Positions 9,501-19,503 are shown, counted from the stretch's first letter. The stretch is 64,000 nucleotides of DNA from JAPLDB01 sp038230515 (GCA_038230515.1 JBBRND010000015.1:34294-98293), one strand, 5' to 3'. Notes: generated by a model not told the origin, from the letters alone. Made by a program: numbers and translations.

Positions 9501-10142
9501 ACGTTCTGTTTTCTTTGCCTGGCTCTCTAATGTTTTTAAATTCTTTTCAATTTCAAAAAGAAGATCATTAACACGATTCAGATCAGCATCCGTTTCTTCA
9601 AGTTTGTTCAGCGTTTGTTTCTTGCGGATTTTATATTTCGAAATTCCTGCGGCTTCTTCAAACAAAAGTTTGATGGAATTATTTTTATCGTTCAGAATTT
9701 CATCCACCATTTTCAATTCAATGATGGCATACGAATCAGGACCGATACCCGTGTCCATAAACAAATCGGTAATGTCTTTCAAACGACACGTTACACTATT
9801 TAATAAGTATTCACTCTCGCCTGTGCGGTACAATCTTCGCGTGATGGTTACGTTCGAATATTCTGTAGGCAGAATATTTTTTGTGTTCTCAAATGTGATA
9901 CTCACCTCGGCAAGGTTCGCTGCCTTGCGCGCCTTTGTACCGTTGAAGATGATATTTTCCATCTTCTCACTGCGGAGCATTCGAGTCTTTTGTTCACCTA
10001 GCACCCAGCGCATTGCATCCACCACGTTGCTTTTTCCGCTGCCGTTCGGACCGACAACTGCGGTCACACCTTTGTCAAAATGAATGACGGTTTTCTCCGC
10101 AAAACTTTTGAATCCTTTAATCTCAAGAGAAGTTAAACGCAT
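6582..10142 (-). CDS. smc: Chromosome segregation protein SMC
   Basis: 1186 residues, the usual bacterial SMC length. The N-terminal ATPase half has Walker A GPNGSGKSN (32-40) after the typical MRLTSLEIKGFKSFAEKT opening. Two long coiled coils (about 170-500 and 670-1020) flank a hinge at about 510-650. The C-terminal half carries the signature LSGGEKT and Walker B FCIFDEVDAPLDD. SMC dimers with ScpA and ScpB form the condensin ring that compacts and separates sister chromosomes in the nucleoid. No scpA or scpB is adjacent. The gene is monocistronic here, with a gene-free region upstream. Confidence 0.97.
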   Translation of the reverse strand: MRLTSLEIKGFKSFAEKTVIHFDKGVTAVVGPNGSGKSNVVDAMRWVLGEQKTRMLRSEKMENIIFNGTKARKAANLAEVSITFENTKNILPTEYSNVTITRRLYRTGESEYLLNSVTCRLKDITDLFMDTGIGPDSYAIIELKMVDEILNDKNNSIKLLFEEAAGISKYKIRKKQTLNKLEETDADLNRVNDLLFEIEKNLKTLESQAKKTERYYKLKEQYKELSKELALFTIASNKVTYEELQLQETKQIEERIALEAQVAEGEATLQKDKLANLDLEKELSEAQKQLNEKISHIRQQENDKKISNEKLKHLQDKETQLAQQLSSDKTNLVQTQDQIKLLEEEKFNEENLLTELQQQLNDLRTVVDQARLNHDSLKSEVNLVSQEVKAIQLSMHESEKSYAVAQARKDSLHKEIDRLKSDTELKSTEHETIASKVSEAKTEKELKETELQSLAESEEQIAESIIHMEDELKRLTDELMGEGRKLDSKENEYKLTKSLVDNLEGYPESLRYIKKSASPAAKAPLFSDVLSAGNEYKSALEIFLEPYMNYFVIDDIDEASKAVNLLSEASKGRANFFILKNFEGETNSSPEKISGCVHAMEILEVEEKYRPLCSYLLRNVYIVTEDQDNTPNLRNENKSLVFISQNGKYCRTKHALSGGSVGLFDGKRIGRAKHLEILSKEIEQLTVSLSKVKTLRDSMQRDLSETKQRRERVALGKNKLQQELNKVAHEFSSISSKAEHLFSAIENNKKVLSELENQLHALEGSFMQSSESHQQHLDQLKSEFNTLSERLALLQTQYNDASAELEKQSNEFNQHNIRCIQQQNKIGTIVRDLNYKTALLETLQKNITTNTAEYENVQVLIAELINTSEEFDAHLIALYADKEEFEKTVTTLEATYFKARGSIDELENTIRQLRYRKEQSDQLAQQVKERTMELKMQLNSLKERLSVEFSIDINELIEKDPSPDWTEETLREKVMKQRSQLENYGPINPMAVEAYNEIEERHTFIIEQKDDLAKAKESLLQTIAEIEITAKENFMKAFTDIRTNFIKVFRSLFTEDDDCDLILLDPANPTDSDVQIIAKPKGKRPLSISQLSGGEKTLTAIALLFGIYLIKPAPFCIFDEVDAPLDDTNIDKFNNIIKKFSSESQFIIITHNKRTMTATDIIYGITMAELGVTQVVPVDLTEMEEA

Positions 10143-10507
10143 AATTTGTTTTTAATTCGCGCGCAAAAATAATTTTTAAATCTCTGCAATGCGAGTTGTT
10201 GATAAGTTCCGAAGATAGAACCGAAAACCTTTATTGACGAAACGCTGACAAAAAACTTTTCAACGTTCCTCATCTTCGCAGAGGAAGTTCTCGGAGTGTA
10301 GATCATCGCTGTTGAAAGTACGCTGGTATTGGTTAGAGATGTATACAATTCAAGTAAAAAGATTTTGTAAAATATTTTAATGGTTGAATCTTTACACCAT
10401 CGTTTCAGATCAGAAAAGTAAACTAAAAGTAATGAGCCGCAAAGTAAGAAATCAATCATCCCTGAAAGCCTTACCAAATCAGTGCTTAAAAGAAAATGAA
10501 AACAATT
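10143..10507. other. Gene-free divergent spacer between smc and the TonB receptor
   Basis: A spacer that must hold the smc promoter on the minus strand. The only site I can identify nearby is the receptor promoter at 10508-10538. A minus-strand open frame of 114 codons crosses it but overlaps the smc start and has a sequence unlike a protein. Confidence 0.6.
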
Positions 10508-10538
10508 TTTGTTTTTTATTATTCGATTTATACTTTTA
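10508..10538 (+). promoter_or_regulatory. Promoter of the TonB receptor operon
   Basis: TTTG at 10508-10511, 19 bases, then TACTTTTA at 10531-10538 (one mismatch to TAnnTTTG). The predicted transcript start is near 10545, about 33 bases before the ATG at 10578. Confidence 0.7.
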
Positions 10539-10577
10539 CCGCCTCCAAAAAAAGTTAACTTAATTTAACCTAACATT

Positions 10578-13500
10578 ATGGGACAAAAAATTTACCTCCC
10601 GCTCATTCTTTTCATTGCAAGTTTTTCAACTGCTTCTGCACAGTCAGGCGAAATTCGCGGACAGATAAAAGAGAAAGGTGGCAAAGACGGAGTTCCGTTT
10701 GCCAGCGTGGCAGCAACACAGAGTGGTGAGCAAGTCATTGCAACCTTAACTGACCTTGACGGTAACTACACATTGAAACCCCTTGGTCCGGGTAAATACG
10801 ATGTGAAAGTAACTTGCGTTGGTTATAGCCCCGCACAAACAAATGGTGTCTTAGTCACTGTTGATAAAATTTCTTTCGTAAATATCGAAGTAGGAAAAGG
10901 CGTTGAATTGAAAGAAGCGGAAGTTACAGATTACAAAGTACCTCTTCTTGATAAAGGACAAACAGCGGTTCAGAAGACAGCCACTTATGAAGAAATTCAG
11001 GCGGCACCTTTGCGTGATGTAAATTCGATAGCATCTCAGTCGGCAGGAGTTTTCCAGCGAGATGAAGGAAAAGAATTGAACGTTCGTGGTTCCCGTTCTG
11101 ACGGCACCGCCTATTATGTTGACGGTATTAAAGTAAGGGGTAATCCAAACATTTCCGCTAAGGGTGCAGAGCAGATTACTGTAATCACAGGTGGAATACC
11201 TGCTCAGTATGGAGATGCTACTGGAGGTATTGTTGCAATAACAACAAGAGGTCCGTCACCGGTTTTTAATTACGGACTGGAAGGAGAGAGTTCTCACTTT
11301 CTTGATGCGTTTGATAATAACCGTTTGTCTGCATCTTTTTCAGGACCAATTTTTGTTTCTCATGATTCCATCGGAAAGAAAACTACTGTTGCGGGATATT
11401 TTATTTCTGCTGACTGGTTATATGACAAAGATCCCAGCCCCTCTGCAATAGGGCAATGGGTAGTGAAAGACGATATTCAAAGGCGACTTGAATTATCCCC
11501 GCTTATTAAATCGTCTACAGGACAGGGTTTTGATAGGCGTGCTGATTTTCTTAGCTACGATAGTTTGGAACATCAGAATGAACGAAAAAATGTTGCACGT
11601 CATAAATACACCATCAACGGGAAACTTGATTTCAGGCCTTCGAAAAATTTCTACATCACTGTGGGGGGAACTTATGATCATGAAAAAAGGCACGACTTTA
11701 TCGATATTTATTCTTTGATGAACTCGTATAATAATAATCAGGTAACTGAGAATCAATATAGGGTATTTGGAAAAATTCAACAACGCTTCGGTGATGAAGA
11801 GTCACAAAAGAATAGTGCTTCGGTTGTAAAGCATGCCTACTACACCTTACAGGCGGATTACACAAAGAACACTAAAGAAGATGGCAACGATGTGCACAAT
11901 GATAAAATATTCCGCTACGGATATGTTGGAAAATTTACGACCCATTTGGAGGATTTTACTTTTCACAATACTCAATTTATAAATGGGGCCGATACCACTT
12001 ATCATGATTTAGTCCTTCAGGACGCAGCAATTACAGCTCCAGTTGATTATGTTCCGTATTCAGGAAGCGCTTACACTTCTGCTTATGCGACACAATTCTT
12101 TGATCTCGTTCCGAATAATTTTACAGAAGGACAGATTCTATCAAATAACGGAATCATTAATGGAGATAACCGGATCGCATTGAATACATACGGACTTTGG
12201 GCACTTCCAGGTCGGACAAGGAATGGGTATCAAAAAACAGAGAACAACCAGTTCCGCATTATTGCTTCGGGATCTGCAGATATAAAAAATCATAACATCG
12301 TTCTGGGATTTGAATATGAACAGCGCGAGGATCGTGGATATACTGTTTTCCCAAGCGGCTTGTGGTCTTTGATGAGAGGTCTTGCGAATTCCACTTTGAT
12401 CAATTACGAAGCTGCTCCTTATTGGACTGGGGTAGGGGCAGATTCTGTTGCAAACCTTCAGTTTATTTATACTCAGACAAAAAATCTCGCAGGTGAAAAT
12501 GCAAAAGGTTTTTATGAAAACGTGAGAGATAAGTTCGGGATTAATTATCACCGTTATGTTGACATTGATAATTATTCTCCCGATGATTATTCGCTTACTA
12601 TGTTTTCTACAGATGAATTGTTAAATAACGGAATTGTTAGTTATTACGGTTATGATGCGCTTGGCAATAAAACAATAAGCAACCCAAGCGTTACTGACTT
12701 TGTCAATAATAAAGATGCAACAAATAATTTTACCCGCTCTATCGGTGCTTTCCGCCCAATTTATGTAGCAGGATATATTCAGGATAAATTTACATTCAAC
12801 GATATTATTTTCAACATTGGCTTGCGTGTGGATCGCTTTGATGCAAACCAACATATATTAAAAGACAAATATCTTCTTTATCCTGCCTATACAGCTGGCT
12901 CACATGAAGTTAAAGACAGGTTCCCTTTCTATACTGTGCCAGGCAATATCAGTTCTGATGCGGTGGTGTATGTAAATGATGTGAAGAATCCTTCCGGAAG
13001 CGGACCCATTGGTTTCCGCGATGGAGACAAGTGGTACGATGCGCAGGGAAACTCAATTACTGATGTACAAAAATTAGCGGAGATAAGTGGCACGGGTATA
13101 GCACCTTTTGTTCAGGAAAAATATTTTGATGCACTGGACAAAAAATTGCTTACTGCTGATGCATTTGGTGACTACGAACCTCAAACTTCATTTATGCCTC
13201 GTATTGCTTTCTCCTTTCCGATTTCTGATGAAGCATTTTTCTCAGCTCATTATGATATTCTAACGCAACGACCCCAGAATGCAGAAGAAATTCGTTTCCG
13301 TCCTGAACTTTATTATTTACTGGCACAAGGAAATTCATTAACATCTCCTAACCCTTCGTTAAAGCCCGAGAAAACTACTGACTACGAGATTTCTTTCCAA
13401 CAAAAATTATCTCGTAGTTCCGCATTATCTCTTTCTGCATTTTACAAAGAGTTGAGAGATAATATTGAAATTACTAGCGTGCAATTTGCGTTCCCGATTG

Positions 13501-14273
13501 ATTATTATACTTATAGCAATATTGATTTTGGAACGGTGAAAGGATTGACATTATCGTATGATCTAAGGCGTACAGGAAATATTCGGATGAATGTAAGTTA
13601 CACCTTGCAATTTGCGGATGGAACAGGATCAAGTTCCGGATCAAATAGTCGCTTAATAGCCCAGCAGGGACAAACAAATTTACGGGAACCCAAACCATTG
13701 GATTTCGATCAGCGCCATCAACTTACTGCTTCATTAGATTACCATTATGGAAAAGGCAAGGATTATAATGGTCCGGTTTGGTTCAACAAACAAGTACTTT
13801 CTGAAACTGGTTTGAATCTGACATTCCGCGCTGGCTCAGGAACGCCTTATACCCGCAAGAAAAATATTACTCCGGAAGCCGACTTTACAACTGCAGCAAA
13901 CGGGCGATTCCAGTTAGACGGTCAGATAAATGGTTCACGTTTGCCTTGGCAATACCGCGTTGACTTAAAAGTTGACAAACATTTTGAATTGAAAACCGGA
14001 AAAAAACCAAACGGTGAAAAAAGAAGACCATATTCCATTGGAGTTTATGTGCAGGTACTCAACTTATTTGATGCACGAAATATTATCTCAGTATATTCTG
14101 CTACCGGCAGTCCGACTGATGACGGGTATCTCTCCTCTGCTGCTGCCCAAAACGACATTAACAACAAGTTGAGCGTTGCTTCTTACAAAGCACTTTATGA
14201 AATTGCAGACAACAATCAGGGAAGTTACAGTTTGCCAAGACGCATCCGCCTTGGATTACAACTTGATTTTTAA
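10578..14273 (+). CDS. TonB-dependent receptor with carboxypeptidase-regulatory N-terminal domain
   Basis: 1231 residues. Signal peptide 1-22 (ends TASAQ). Residues 24-105 form a CarboxypepD_reg-like domain (GEIRGQIKEKGGKDGVPFAS, TDLDGNYTLKPLGPGKYDVKV). The plug domain, about 130-230, has VNSIASQSAGVFQRDEGKELNVRG, YYVDGIKV and VITGGIPAQYGDATGGIVAI. The rest is a 22-strand outer-membrane barrel that ends in a terminal Phe (LGLQLDF). Such receptors import large substrates or act as partners of secreted proteins, using TonB-ExbBD energy. No SusD-like gene follows; instead a giant exported protein and a PorV-like barrel follow in the same operon. The substrate cannot be told. Confidence 0.93.
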   Translation: MGQKIYLPLILFIASFSTASAQSGEIRGQIKEKGGKDGVPFASVAATQSGEQVIATLTDLDGNYTLKPLGPGKYDVKVTCVGYSPAQTNGVLVTVDKISFVNIEVGKGVELKEAEVTDYKVPLLDKGQTAVQKTATYEEIQAAPLRDVNSIASQSAGVFQRDEGKELNVRGSRSDGTAYYVDGIKVRGNPNISAKGAEQITVITGGIPAQYGDATGGIVAITTRGPSPVFNYGLEGESSHFLDAFDNNRLSASFSGPIFVSHDSIGKKTTVAGYFISADWLYDKDPSPSAIGQWVVKDDIQRRLELSPLIKSSTGQGFDRRADFLSYDSLEHQNERKNVARHKYTINGKLDFRPSKNFYITVGGTYDHEKRHDFIDIYSLMNSYNNNQVTENQYRVFGKIQQRFGDEESQKNSASVVKHAYYTLQADYTKNTKEDGNDVHNDKIFRYGYVGKFTTHLEDFTFHNTQFINGADTTYHDLVLQDAAITAPVDYVPYSGSAYTSAYATQFFDLVPNNFTEGQILSNNGIINGDNRIALNTYGLWALPGRTRNGYQKTENNQFRIIASGSADIKNHNIVLGFEYEQREDRGYTVFPSGLWSLMRGLANSTLINYEAAPYWTGVGADSVANLQFIYTQTKNLAGENAKGFYENVRDKFGINYHRYVDIDNYSPDDYSLTMFSTDELLNNGIVSYYGYDALGNKTISNPSVTDFVNNKDATNNFTRSIGAFRPIYVAGYIQDKFTFNDIIFNIGLRVDRFDANQHILKDKYLLYPAYTAGSHEVKDRFPFYTVPGNISSDAVVYVNDVKNPSGSGPIGFRDGDKWYDAQGNSITDVQKLAEISGTGIAPFVQEKYFDALDKKLLTADAFGDYEPQTSFMPRIAFSFPISDEAFFSAHYDILTQRPQNAEEIRFRPELYYLLAQGNSLTSPNPSLKPEKTTDYEISFQQKLSRSSALSLSAFYKELRDNIEITSVQFAFPIDYYTYSNIDFGTVKGLTLSYDLRRTGNIRMNVSYTLQFADGTGSSSGSNSRLIAQQGQTNLREPKPLDFDQRHQLTASLDYHYGKGKDYNGPVWFNKQVLSETGLNLTFRAGSGTPYTRKKNITPEADFTTAANGRFQLDGQINGSRLPWQYRVDLKVDKHFELKTGKKPNGEKRRPYSIGVYVQVLNLFDARNIISVYSATGSPTDDGYLSSAAAQNDINNKLSVASYKALYEIADNNQGSYSLPRRIRLGLQLDF

Positions 14274-14317
14274 AAGAATATAATTTGAAAACAGCTAAGA
14301 ACTCTATTCGCACCAAT

Positions 14318-17300
14318 ATGAAAAAAATTATCATAACATCTTTTTGCATCTTCTTTTCGTTCTATTCATTGCTTGCAAAAGAAAACGTAAATTCGGGATC
14401 CGGACATCGCAATGGACCCATAGGGGGCGATCATCCACTTGCTTCGTGCAATGCATCTACCGCACAAACTGATCTCGACATTAACAATGTCCGCACCAAA
14501 ATTTTTATCAATGGAGATATGTGGTGGGATCTTGTTGGTACTGCAACTTACGAAGTTCCGAAGGGCTCTGGAAAACATTCCTTATTTGCAGGAGCTGTTT
14601 GGGTCGGTGGATTTGATAACAACGGAAACTTAAGAGTTGCAGCTCAAACGTATCGTCAGTCGGGAAGTGATTTCTGGCCCGGTCCAATTGATACTCTCAC
14701 AACCGATGTGACACCCGATGTGTGTACTAAATTTGACCGGCATTTCCGCATTACCCGTGATGAAGTGCAGGAAGCAATTTCTCATTTCACTGTGCCAAAT
14801 GGATACCCTGCCGGGTACCTCCCTCCGCAGGTTATGCAAGATTGGCCCGGTAATGGAGATGATCCTGAGCATGGAGCAGGGCCTGGCTACACGCATTTCT
14901 TAGCTCCTTTTTTTGATCGCAATTCAGATGGCATTTATGATTGGCAGGATGGTGATTATCCCTGGTTTGAATTAACATCATCAACACCTGTGTGCGATGA
15001 TCGTCTGCTTGGGGATCAATCGTTGTGGTGGGTTTTTAATGACGTTGGAAATGTGCATCGCGAAACAGATAGTCCATCCCCAATCGGGTTGGAAATTCAA
15101 GCGCAGGCGTTTGCATTTGCAACCAATGATGAAATAAATAACATGACTTTTTACAAATACAAAATTATCAACAGGAATACTACCACAAATATTGATAGTT
15201 GCTTTTTTGGAGCATGGGTAGATCCTGATCTCGGAAATTACAACGATGACTATGTGGGCTGCGATGTAAAACGTGGATTTGGATATTGCTACAATGGGGA
15301 TGAGAATGATGAGGGTATTGCAGGATACGGATTTAATCCTCCTGCCGTAGGAGTTGATTTTTTTCAGGGACCCGCTGCTGATGTTGGTGATGGAATTGAC
15401 AATGATCGGGATAGTTGCATTGATTGTACATTTATTACGAATGCTCAGGGAGGAATTGATACTATTTCCGACACAATTAAACCGGAACTGATTATCATGT
15501 CAAAGTTTGTTTATTATAATAACGATTTCACTGTTGTTGGAAATCCTGTTGGTGCTCAAAATTATTATGGATATCTTAATGGGGTATGGAAAGATAATGT
15601 GCAAATGACATATGGAGGAAATGGAAAAGGAGCGGGTCCTGGAGCTACCACCGATAAGTGTGACTTTATGTTCCCTGGTAACTCTGATCCAAATCACTGG
15701 GGGACTAATGGTTTGCCAGAAGCTGATTGGGATGAGGTAACAGCCCAAAATCTTCCTGCCGATAGAAGATTTTTGCAATCATCGGGACCTTTTACATTAC
15801 TTCCAGGTGCTGTGAACTATATTACAACTGGTGCTGTGTGGGCAAGAGCTACAAATGGCGGTCGTCTCGCATCGGTTAGATTGGTTCGTCAGGCAGATGA
15901 CTATGCGCAGGCGCTTTTCAATAATTGCTTCAAAGTGGTTGATGGACCCGATGCCCCAGATATAACTATACGTGAATTAGACAAGGAATTAATTATGTCT
16001 ATTGATAACAACAAAATATCTAACAATTACAAAGAGAAGTACAGCGAAATTGATCCTAATACATCAGTAACAAGTTTCTATTCTTTTCAAGGCTATCAGA
16101 TATTTCAAACAGTAGATCCTTTTGTAACAGTATCCGATGTTCATAATCCTGATAAGTCACGCCTCGTTGTGCAGTGTGATATTAAAGATGGAATTTCTCA
16201 GATAGTAAACAATTATTTTGATCAAACCACTCAAGGTTGGAGTCCTGTTGAAGAAGTTAATGGAAGTGATGTTGGTTTAAAACATACATTTAGAATTACA
16301 ACTGATTTGTTTGCGCAAGGAGATCCCAGTTTAGTGAATCATAAAACGTATTACTTTATCGCTGTCGCTTATGCATACGATGCAGGTGAGTCTGCTGGAG
16401 ATCCTTACGTTCCTGCCGGAAGAAATCAGCCATATAAATCCGGAAGAAAAAATATTAAAATCTATACTGCGATTCCACATTCATCAGATCCCGAAAACAC
16501 TGGAACGGTTTTGAATGCTTCTTTTGGTGATGGTCCTGAAATTACACGTATTGAAGGAACAGGTAACGGATTCCAGTTGGGTGGGGACCGCGCTTCTCTT
16601 GATCTTAAAAATGATGCGGAGTATAGTAAATTGTTTTACTCTCCCTTTATGATTGATCACCCAACTTATGTTAAAGCCAGAGGCCCCGTAGATATCCGCA
16701 TTTATGATCCAATTGCTATTAAAGGAGGCAATTTTAATTTATGGGAGACGGCAAAGTTGGATACGTTTATTAATCCTGCCGATACCGTTGGATATGATTC
16801 TTTAGTAGGGACTTATTTCACAGTATTTAATACTGACACAACCTATCATTACGTTGTGTCCGATACAATATGGATATTAAAGGATTCAACTAGTGGTCAG
16901 ATTGATACTTCGCTTAAAACATTGGCTTCACCTTTTGATCAGTTATTTCCTGAGTTCGGTTTTTCTATCAACATGGCTCAAACCCTTCAACCGGGTGCAG
17001 ATGCAACTGGGGGAGCCGGATTTATTGAGTCCACGATAAGTTATGAAATACCCACGCAACGATGGTGGGGAGGTATTTATGATGATGATACAGATCCAGG
17101 TTTGGATTGGATAAAAAGTGGTAAAGAAAGTACAGATTATGCCTTTACGACCAACGGTTCTAAAGATGGTCAGCAAGTTTATGAAAAGATAGTTGGAGGG
17201 AGTTGGACCCCGTTTAAGTTTACATCATGGGAAAGCGGAAAAACAAGCCCTGGGTATAATACTCAGGCAAATGCTATCAATAAAATTTCTGATTTAGGAA

Positions 17301-18388
17301 GTATAGATGTAGTGATTACAACAGATAAAAGTAAATGGACAAAAGTTACTGTTATAGAAACTTCTTATGCAGATAGTTTGACTGTTGGGAATGGGAAACA
17401 CAGTTTTATTAGGCAAAGCCCTTCGCTGGACATAAATGGGAATGTTATTCCAGGCGATATTGGTCATAGTTATTTTCCGGGTTATGCTGTAAACGTGGAA
17501 ACCGGGCAACGCTTGAATATGGCATTCGGTGAAAATAGTTATTACGGTCCAAGTCATGGATATGCAAATGGAAATGGGGAGGATATGAAATGGAACCCAA
17601 ATTCGGACGTAACTGATACCGATGTTTATGGAAGATATATTCTTGGAGGTCGTCATGCTATTTATGTATTTAGCCCAAATACTTTTTATTATCCTAATGG
17701 TAATAGACTTGCTTACATAGGCCCCTATAATGATGCTGTTTATGAACTTGATTCAATAAAAGTGGCTGCGCAAACTAAATCTCTTTGGTCAAGTTGCATG
17801 TGGGTCGGATTTCCTGCTCTTACATCAGGAGAACAGTTGCCGGATTTTTATGGTACCGCAAATGGATATAAAAATGACGTTAAGATCAGGTTGAGAGTTA
17901 CCAAGCCATATTCGAAATACAATCCAAATTCTGTTGCTCTTAACGACAGTTTGCCATATTATAGTTTTTCAACATTTGATCTCGTTCCTCTAATTGAGAA
18001 TGCTGACAAAGCAAAGAGTGCGCTCGATTTAATTAACGTGGTTCCTAATCCTTACTATGCATATTCGCAGTATGAAAAGAACCAATTGGATTACCGAGTA
18101 AAGATTGTGAACTTACCACCGAAATGTAATGTTAGTATTTTTACACCTAGCGGAACATTGGTAAGAAAATACAAGCGCGATGTAGCAAGCGATAACAGTG
18201 GAGGTGGAATTTACGATCCTCGTTCCGATCTTAATCTTGAAACTTCCATTGATTGGGATTTGAAAAACACTACCGGAATTCCTGTGGCAAGTGGGCTTTA
18301 CATCATTCATGTTGAGGTTCCGAACGTTGGAGAAAAGGTTGTTAAATTCTTTGGTGTGCTTCGTCCAATTGACCTTGATACTTTCTAA
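14318..18388 (+). CDS. Giant exported protein with FlgD/T9SS-like C-terminus
   Basis: 1356 residues from the ATG at 14318. An in-frame TTG at 14285 would add 11 residues ahead of the signal peptide and is less likely. Signal peptide MKKIIITSF...LLAKE (about 1-21). The body is Asp/Gly/Asn-rich, with calcium-loop-like stretches (DRNSDGIYDWQDGDYPW, GDGIDNDRDSCIDC), typical of surface beta-rich proteins. Near residue 1255 a VVPNPYYAYSQY segment opens a beta-sandwich ending VASGLYIIHVEVPNVGEKV, close to the FlgD-like/T9SS C-terminal fold but with an extra tail. It starts 44 bp after the TonB receptor and precedes the PorV-like gene. Likely secreted or surface-bound through T9SS; the molecular role is unknown. 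Confidence 0.8.
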   Translation: MKKIIITSFCIFFSFYSLLAKENVNSGSGHRNGPIGGDHPLASCNASTAQTDLDINNVRTKIFINGDMWWDLVGTATYEVPKGSGKHSLFAGAVWVGGFDNNGNLRVAAQTYRQSGSDFWPGPIDTLTTDVTPDVCTKFDRHFRITRDEVQEAISHFTVPNGYPAGYLPPQVMQDWPGNGDDPEHGAGPGYTHFLAPFFDRNSDGIYDWQDGDYPWFELTSSTPVCDDRLLGDQSLWWVFNDVGNVHRETDSPSPIGLEIQAQAFAFATNDEINNMTFYKYKIINRNTTTNIDSCFFGAWVDPDLGNYNDDYVGCDVKRGFGYCYNGDENDEGIAGYGFNPPAVGVDFFQGPAADVGDGIDNDRDSCIDCTFITNAQGGIDTISDTIKPELIIMSKFVYYNNDFTVVGNPVGAQNYYGYLNGVWKDNVQMTYGGNGKGAGPGATTDKCDFMFPGNSDPNHWGTNGLPEADWDEVTAQNLPADRRFLQSSGPFTLLPGAVNYITTGAVWARATNGGRLASVRLVRQADDYAQALFNNCFKVVDGPDAPDITIRELDKELIMSIDNNKISNNYKEKYSEIDPNTSVTSFYSFQGYQIFQTVDPFVTVSDVHNPDKSRLVVQCDIKDGISQIVNNYFDQTTQGWSPVEEVNGSDVGLKHTFRITTDLFAQGDPSLVNHKTYYFIAVAYAYDAGESAGDPYVPAGRNQPYKSGRKNIKIYTAIPHSSDPENTGTVLNASFGDGPEITRIEGTGNGFQLGGDRASLDLKNDAEYSKLFYSPFMIDHPTYVKARGPVDIRIYDPIAIKGGNFNLWETAKLDTFINPADTVGYDSLVGTYFTVFNTDTTYHYVVSDTIWILKDSTSGQIDTSLKTLASPFDQLFPEFGFSINMAQTLQPGADATGGAGFIESTISYEIPTQRWWGGIYDDDTDPGLDWIKSGKESTDYAFTTNGSKDGQQVYEKIVGGSWTPFKFTSWESGKTSPGYNTQANAINKISDLGSIDVVITTDKSKWTKVTVIETSYADSLTVGNGKHSFIRQSPSLDINGNVIPGDIGHSYFPGYAVNVETGQRLNMAFGENSYYGPSHGYANGNGEDMKWNPNSDVTDTDVYGRYILGGRHAIYVFSPNTFYYPNGNRLAYIGPYNDAVYELDSIKVAAQTKSLWSSCMWVGFPALTSGEQLPDFYGTANGYKNDVKIRLRVTKPYSKYNPNSVALNDSLPYYSFSTFDLVPLIENADKAKSALDLINVVPNPYYAYSQYEKNQLDYRVKIVNLPPKCNVSIFTPSGTLVRKYKRDVASDNSGGGIYDPRSDLNLETSIDWDLKNTTGIPVASGLYIIHVEVPNVGEKVVKFFGVLRPIDLDTF

Positions 18389-18407
18389 TTATTATCAAAC
18401 AGAACTT

Positions 18408-19478
18408 ATGAGAAAAGTATATAGACAAATATTTCAAATTGCTTTAGCAACGTCATTGTTGTTGATATCAGTAGTTTCTTATGCTGGAAATCCAGATCGT
18501 GCGGGGCAGGCAGGAGCTAGTGAATTGCTCATTAATCCATGGGCGCGTTCTTCCGGTTGGGGAGGCGTTAACCTCGGTAGCGTACATGGAGTGGAAGCTA
18601 TGTTTGGAAATGTGGCCGGAGTTGCGTTTACTAAAAAGACAGAAGTTGCTTTTGCACATTCCATTTGGTTGAAAGGAAGTGACATGAGTGTGAATGCAAT
18701 TGGGGTTACCCAGAAAGTTGGCGAAGGAAGTGTGCTTGGGTTATCTCTCATGTCATTCAGCTTTGGCGACATTCCTGTTACTACTGTTGATCAACCTGAA
18801 GGAGGATTGGGTAATTTCAATCCACAGTTTCTCAACATCTCTCTCTGCTATGCGAAAGCATTTTCCAATAGCATTTACGGTGGATTGAATGTGAAAGTAG
18901 TGAGCGAAAGTATTTCAAATGTGACTGCTACCGGAGTTGCTCTTGATGCGGGCATTCAGTATGTAACAGGTTTCAATGCCGACCGCGACAATTTCAAAAT
19001 TGGAATCTCGTTGAAAAATATAGGCACTCCAATGAAGTTTGGCGGTGATGGGCTTTCTTCGCGCGTAACCGTTACGAATGTTTCTCCATCTTATGAATAT
19101 ACGGTTGAACAGCGTGCAAATGGTTTTGAAATCCCTTCACTTCTGGGAATTGGTCTTACTTATGATGCAAAACTTGCGACTGATCATCGAGTAAGCATTG
19201 GTCTTGGTTTTACTTCCAATTCTTTTACTCAAGATAATTTTCAAGGCGGAATTGAGTATGCTTTCAAAGAATATTTTATGCTTCGCGGTGGATATGTTTA
19301 CGAGAAGAATATTTTTGATAGTGATCTTCGCACTACTGTATTTACAGGACCCTGTGCCGGATTGTCCATCCAGGTTCCGTTGGGTAAGAGTGGTAAACAA
19401 TTTGGTATTGACTATTCCTTCCGTGCCACGAATCCGTTTGACGGAACGCATACATTTGGTGTGCATTTTAGTTTGTAA
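18408..19478 (+). CDS. PorV/PorQ-family outer-membrane protein
   Basis: 356 residues from the ATG at 18408, the start that gives a signal peptide (MRKVYRQ..., ending SYAG). An upstream in-frame start would lie inside the preceding gene. The mature protein begins with GQAGASELLINPWARSSGWGGVNLGSVHGVEAMFGNVAG, the usual opening of the PorV/PorQ family, and is a FadL-like beta-barrel ending in FGVHFSL. PorV shuttles or anchors T9SS cargo at the outer membrane. It is third in an operon with a TonB receptor and a giant exported protein, so it may serve that cargo specifically and not be the general PorV. Confidence 0.85.
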   Translation: MRKVYRQIFQIALATSLLLISVVSYAGNPDRAGQAGASELLINPWARSSGWGGVNLGSVHGVEAMFGNVAGVAFTKKTEVAFAHSIWLKGSDMSVNAIGVTQKVGEGSVLGLSLMSFSFGDIPVTTVDQPEGGLGNFNPQFLNISLCYAKAFSNSIYGGLNVKVVSESISNVTATGVALDAGIQYVTGFNADRDNFKIGISLKNIGTPMKFGGDGLSSRVTVTNVSPSYEYTVEQRANGFEIPSLLGIGLTYDAKLATDHRVSIGLGFTSNSFTQDNFQGGIEYAFKEYFMLRGGYVYEKNIFDSDLRTTVFTGPCAGLSIQVPLGKSGKQFGIDYSFRATNPFDGTHTFGVHFSL

Positions 19479-19497
19479 AAAACCATTTTTATATTTG
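19467..19497 (+). promoter_or_regulatory. Probable greA promoter
   Basis: TTTA at 19467-19470, 19 bases, TATATTTG at 19490-19497: a perfect -7 box and a 3/4 match at -33. The predicted transcript start is near 19504, the first base of the hairpin described next. Confidence 0.6.
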
Positions 19498-19503
19498 CGC
19501 AGC

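Noticed and set aside
10133..10477. A 114-codon minus-strand frame upstream of smc
   Set aside because: It overlaps the smc start and the translation is rich in Ser, Leu and Phe with no recognisable features; it looks like a random frame in a spacer.
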